Positions 19,601 through 21,231 of a DNA stretch of 21,231 bases are shown piece by piece. This DNA comes from Acanthamoeba castellanii str. Neff (lineage: Eukaryota > Discosea > Longamoebia > Acanthamoebidae): the NCBI RefSeq assembly GCF_000313135.1, contig NW_004457298.1, forward strand, positions 1 through 21,231, written 5' to 3'. Below the pieces are notes generated by a model. It was not told the DNA's origin and did no database searches. It saw only the letters and a program-made list of their open reading frames with translations. The position numbers and the translations under genes are program-made. Position 1 is the stretch's first letter, and each line of letters opens with the position of its first letter.

Positions 19601-20729
19601 GAGGACGACGAGAACAACAAGAAGAAACCGAGCGCAACGAAGAAACAGAAGAAGGAGAAAAAGGAGAAGAAGGAGCGAACGCGGGACAAGCTCGGCAACC
19701 TGCTCTCGTGGCGATCGGACGACCACAAGCGCCCAACGTACGCACCCGCGCCCTTCATCCCTGTCGAACCAACAGCTCACAGTGGAAACAACTTTGCCCG
19801 ACTCCTCGGGAGCTACAGTGGCAAATCGCCGCGGCATGGCGACACCAAGGAGAGGGAGGGGCTGGACTTTGAGCCTGTCCAGATGCCCTCTCCGCCTCTC
19901 TCTTCCGAAGGCCCCAAACCGCACTCGGGCGACCACGCATCCGTTCAGGCCTCCAGCGGTACACTTGAATCTCACGCAGTGCCAACTATTTATTGTATGT
20001 TTGTGTGCTCACGTGGTCTTTGTGTTCCATCCCCGAAGCCGCCCCGGTGCCTGAGAAGGACAAGGCGAGCACGGTGCAAAACGAGGAGCCGGCACAGGCT
20101 CACCACCCGCTCGCCGAGGAACAGCAGCACCAGCACCAGCAGCAGCGGGAGGGAGCCGAGGCGGAGCACAAGAGCGAAAAGGAACAGGAGGAGAAGGAGG
20201 AGAAGGAGGAGAAGAAGGAGGAGAAGGAGATGGAGAAGGAGGAGAAGGAGAAGGAGAAAGAAAAAGAGAAGGAAACGAAGCAGTCGAAGGAGGTGACGCC
20301 ACCGAGCACGCCCCAGCCCGCCACCGCCACCGCCAGCTCGGTGCTTTGGAGGCGGAGCAGCATAACCCCTGGCCGCACCAGCCCCGCTCCTCTCCTCTTC
20401 AACGCCGCCGCCGCCGCCGCCAGCAGCCCGGCCGCCACTCCCACGTCCTCCTCGCTCTCTTCGCCCAACCGCCCAGCCTCCCCAGCCCTCAGCCGGGTCA
20501 GCAAGTACGTCGCCCCCACACTCGCACGAGTTCGAGCCTCTTCTCACGCTCTGCGCGTATATATATATATATATGTTATTGTATATATGTTAATGTATAT
20601 ATGTTATGTTCTGTTATGTTCTGCGCTCACGTGGCCGACAGTCGAGGGCAGCGCATGTCGATCGGGCTGGAGAGGGTCAAGCTGCAGGCTGCTCTCGCCC
20701 TTGAAGCCGCCAATGAATCCAATCAGTAG
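16614..20729 (+). CDS. FYVE-domain Rho GEF (DH-PH-FYVE), FGD-like
   Basis: Fifteen exons: 16614-17153, 17285-17416, 17492-17551, 17652-17756, 17858-17965, 18035-18100, 18190-18351, 18458-18538, 18624-18790, 18879-18992, 19069-19158, 19280-19407, 19506-19958, 20039-20504, 20642-20729; 919 residues. A disordered N-terminus precedes the DH domain (~157-365: EILTSERKYVAVLQFVMD; LIQPVQRIPRYQMLLE), then PH (~370-510: KRWFFLFNDALVYG; FQIISSEKSFTVYGRS; KEAWM) and FYVE (516-574) with all signatures: WxxD (WIPD, 516-519), RRRHHCRNCG (536-545) and RVC (569-571). The eight zinc ligands are Cys525, 528, 541, 544, 549, 552, 571 and 574. FYVE binds phosphatidylinositol 3-phosphate, so the GEF should act on endosomes or phagosomes; FGD relatives activate Cdc42. 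Unlike animal FGDs there is no second PH; a Ser/Pro and Glu/Lys-rich tail follows. Introns at 17757 and 18791 start with GC rather than GT. Confidence 0.9.
17757..17857 (+). other. GC-AG intron within the DH domain of the FYVE Rho GEF
   Basis: The donor reads GAG|GCACGC and the acceptor CAACAG|GCG. Splicing gives FVNFCE|AVKAKK, matching the DH helix before the QRIPRY motif. The only nearby GT donor in frame would delete the conserved VNFCE, and reading through hits a stop. Confidence 0.75.
18791..18878 (+). other. GC-AG intron within the PH domain of the FYVE Rho GEF
   Basis: The donor reads CAG|GCACGC and the acceptor CACACAG|T. Splicing yields FQIISSEKSFTVYG, a canonical PH strand. A GT donor 42 nt downstream (GTGCGC) keeps the frame but would insert 14 residues in that strand and leave an unusually short intron of about 46 nt. 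Confidence 0.7.
19182..19243. repeat. Decameric GT-rich minisatellite in the intron splitting the FYVE domain
   Basis: Roughly six copies of a 10-nt unit (eight or nine alternating GT/TG bases broken by a C or an extra T) lie within intron 19159-19279, between the HHCR and NCG parts of the FYVE domain. Confidence 0.85.
20170..20280 (+). repeat. Purine-only Glu/Lys codon tract
   Basis: About 110 nt of almost pure GAG/AAG codons in the last large exon of the FYVE Rho GEF encode an (E/K)n stretch such as EEKEEKEEKKEEKE. It is predicted to form a single charged alpha-helix or a coiled coil. Confidence 0.85.
20557..20612. repeat. AT microsatellite passing into 14-bp TATATATGTTA repeats
   Basis: A (TA)n run is followed by three near copies of a 14-nt unit (TATATATGTTATTG-like) in the last intron of the FYVE Rho GEF. 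It stands out as strongly AT-rich in this genome. Confidence 0.8.
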
Positions 20730-21184
20730 AACCCTTCAGGCCCCACGACGTTCCCCCAAGTTTTGGCAAGACACCTCCCACAGTGTCCACTGCACACACA
20801 AGCCTCCGCCAACTCACCACCACCACCCGCTCTCTTCATCATCTTCATCGACGTCTTGTTAATACCACCAAATACCACAGAGGCTTTTTTTTTATTTTTT
20901 ATTTATGATTTCTCCTTTGGCCGCCCATTTTCCTTTTTCATTTTGGCTCGACCCCGAGACGCTGATTGGCAGCTGAAAGTGGTTGCTCCGGTGGCGGCAG
21001 TCTCACCCACGCCACACCGCTCACCAGGTCCCCTTGTGAGCCTGACGAACACGTACCTCTCCTCTCTCTCTGCATCTTTTTCGTAGTAGCCTGCACGAGA
21101 ACCTGACACACCACGCGCACAACAGTCAGCTGTACAAAACAAAGCGCGCACCTGCACATATTTATTTAAACACAAACACACAAG
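20730..21184. promoter_or_regulatory. Intergenic region with the promoter of the next plus-strand gene
   Basis: This 455-nt gap starts with the 3' region of the FYVE GEF, including a T-rich run at 20885-20905 that may mark its 3' end. Further on are an inverted CCAAT motif (ATTGG, 20965-20969) and a TATA-like segment CATATTTATTTAAAC (21157-21171) 15-28 nt before the next ATG. No exon is recognised. Confidence 0.5.
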
Positions 21185-21212
21185 ATGGAGGACGTGCCTG
21201 CCCAAGAAGTTG
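21185..21212 (+). CDS. First exon of an unidentified gene (cut by the window end)
   Basis: ATG at 21185 opens a 28-nt exon (MEDVPAQEV plus one base) followed by a consensus donor GTAAGT at 21213. A TATA-like element sits just upstream and the leader AACACACAAG is typical. Nine residues are too few to name the protein. Confidence 0.55.
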
Positions 21213-21231
21213 GTAAGTGTGGCCCCCAATC

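Noticed and set aside
1..21231. tRNA, rRNA or transposase genes
   Set aside because: No cloverleaf with A and B boxes, rRNA core sequence or transposase/reverse-transcriptase motif was recognised by eye.

Overview
The window is nuclear DNA from a eukaryote with a GC-rich, compact, intron-dense genome. Seven protein-coding genes plus the first exon of an eighth lie in 21.2 kb. Every exon junction was read by hand: short introns (about 50-135 nt, almost all GT-AG) interrupt conserved domains and splice to continuous frames. GC-rich coding sequence, tiny introns, short intergenic gaps, and DH/PH/FYVE/RhoGAP/Rgp1 proteins beside a secreted protein with tandem cadherin/Ig-like repeats point to a free-living amoebozoan, most likely Acanthamoeba or a relative. 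That assignment is inference, since no rRNA or marker gene is present.

Layout. 1-507 (-): 5' part of a small secreted protein. 508-873: divergent promoter with a striking 23-bp hairpin. 874-2130 (+): nuclear coiled-coil protein with one C-terminal zinc finger. 2220-4440 (-): Rgp1, a Rab6/Ypt6 GEF subunit, 10 exons. 4556-8284 (-): DH-PH-RhoGAP protein, 17 exons. 8285-8637: divergent promoter. 8638-11758 (+): secreted protein with about five cadherin/Ig-like repeats. 11898 to about 16377 (-): WD40 protein with acidic, basic and coiled-coil flanks, 5' end unresolved. 16378-16613: divergent promoter. 16614-20729 (+): DH-PH-FYVE Rho GEF, 15 exons, two of its introns GC-AG. 20730-21184: intergenic. 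21185-end (+): first exon of an unidentified gene.

Three of the seven genes regulate small GTPases: Rgp1 (Rab6 at the Golgi), the GEF-GAP and the FYVE GEF (Rho/Rac/Cdc42). These, with the secreted repeat protein, would fit a cell relying on membrane traffic, phagocytosis and surface adhesion, but nothing shows the genes act together. No tRNA, rRNA, CRISPR array, transposase or intact mobile element was recognised. Strings of long antisense reading frames are by-products of high GC coding sequence.
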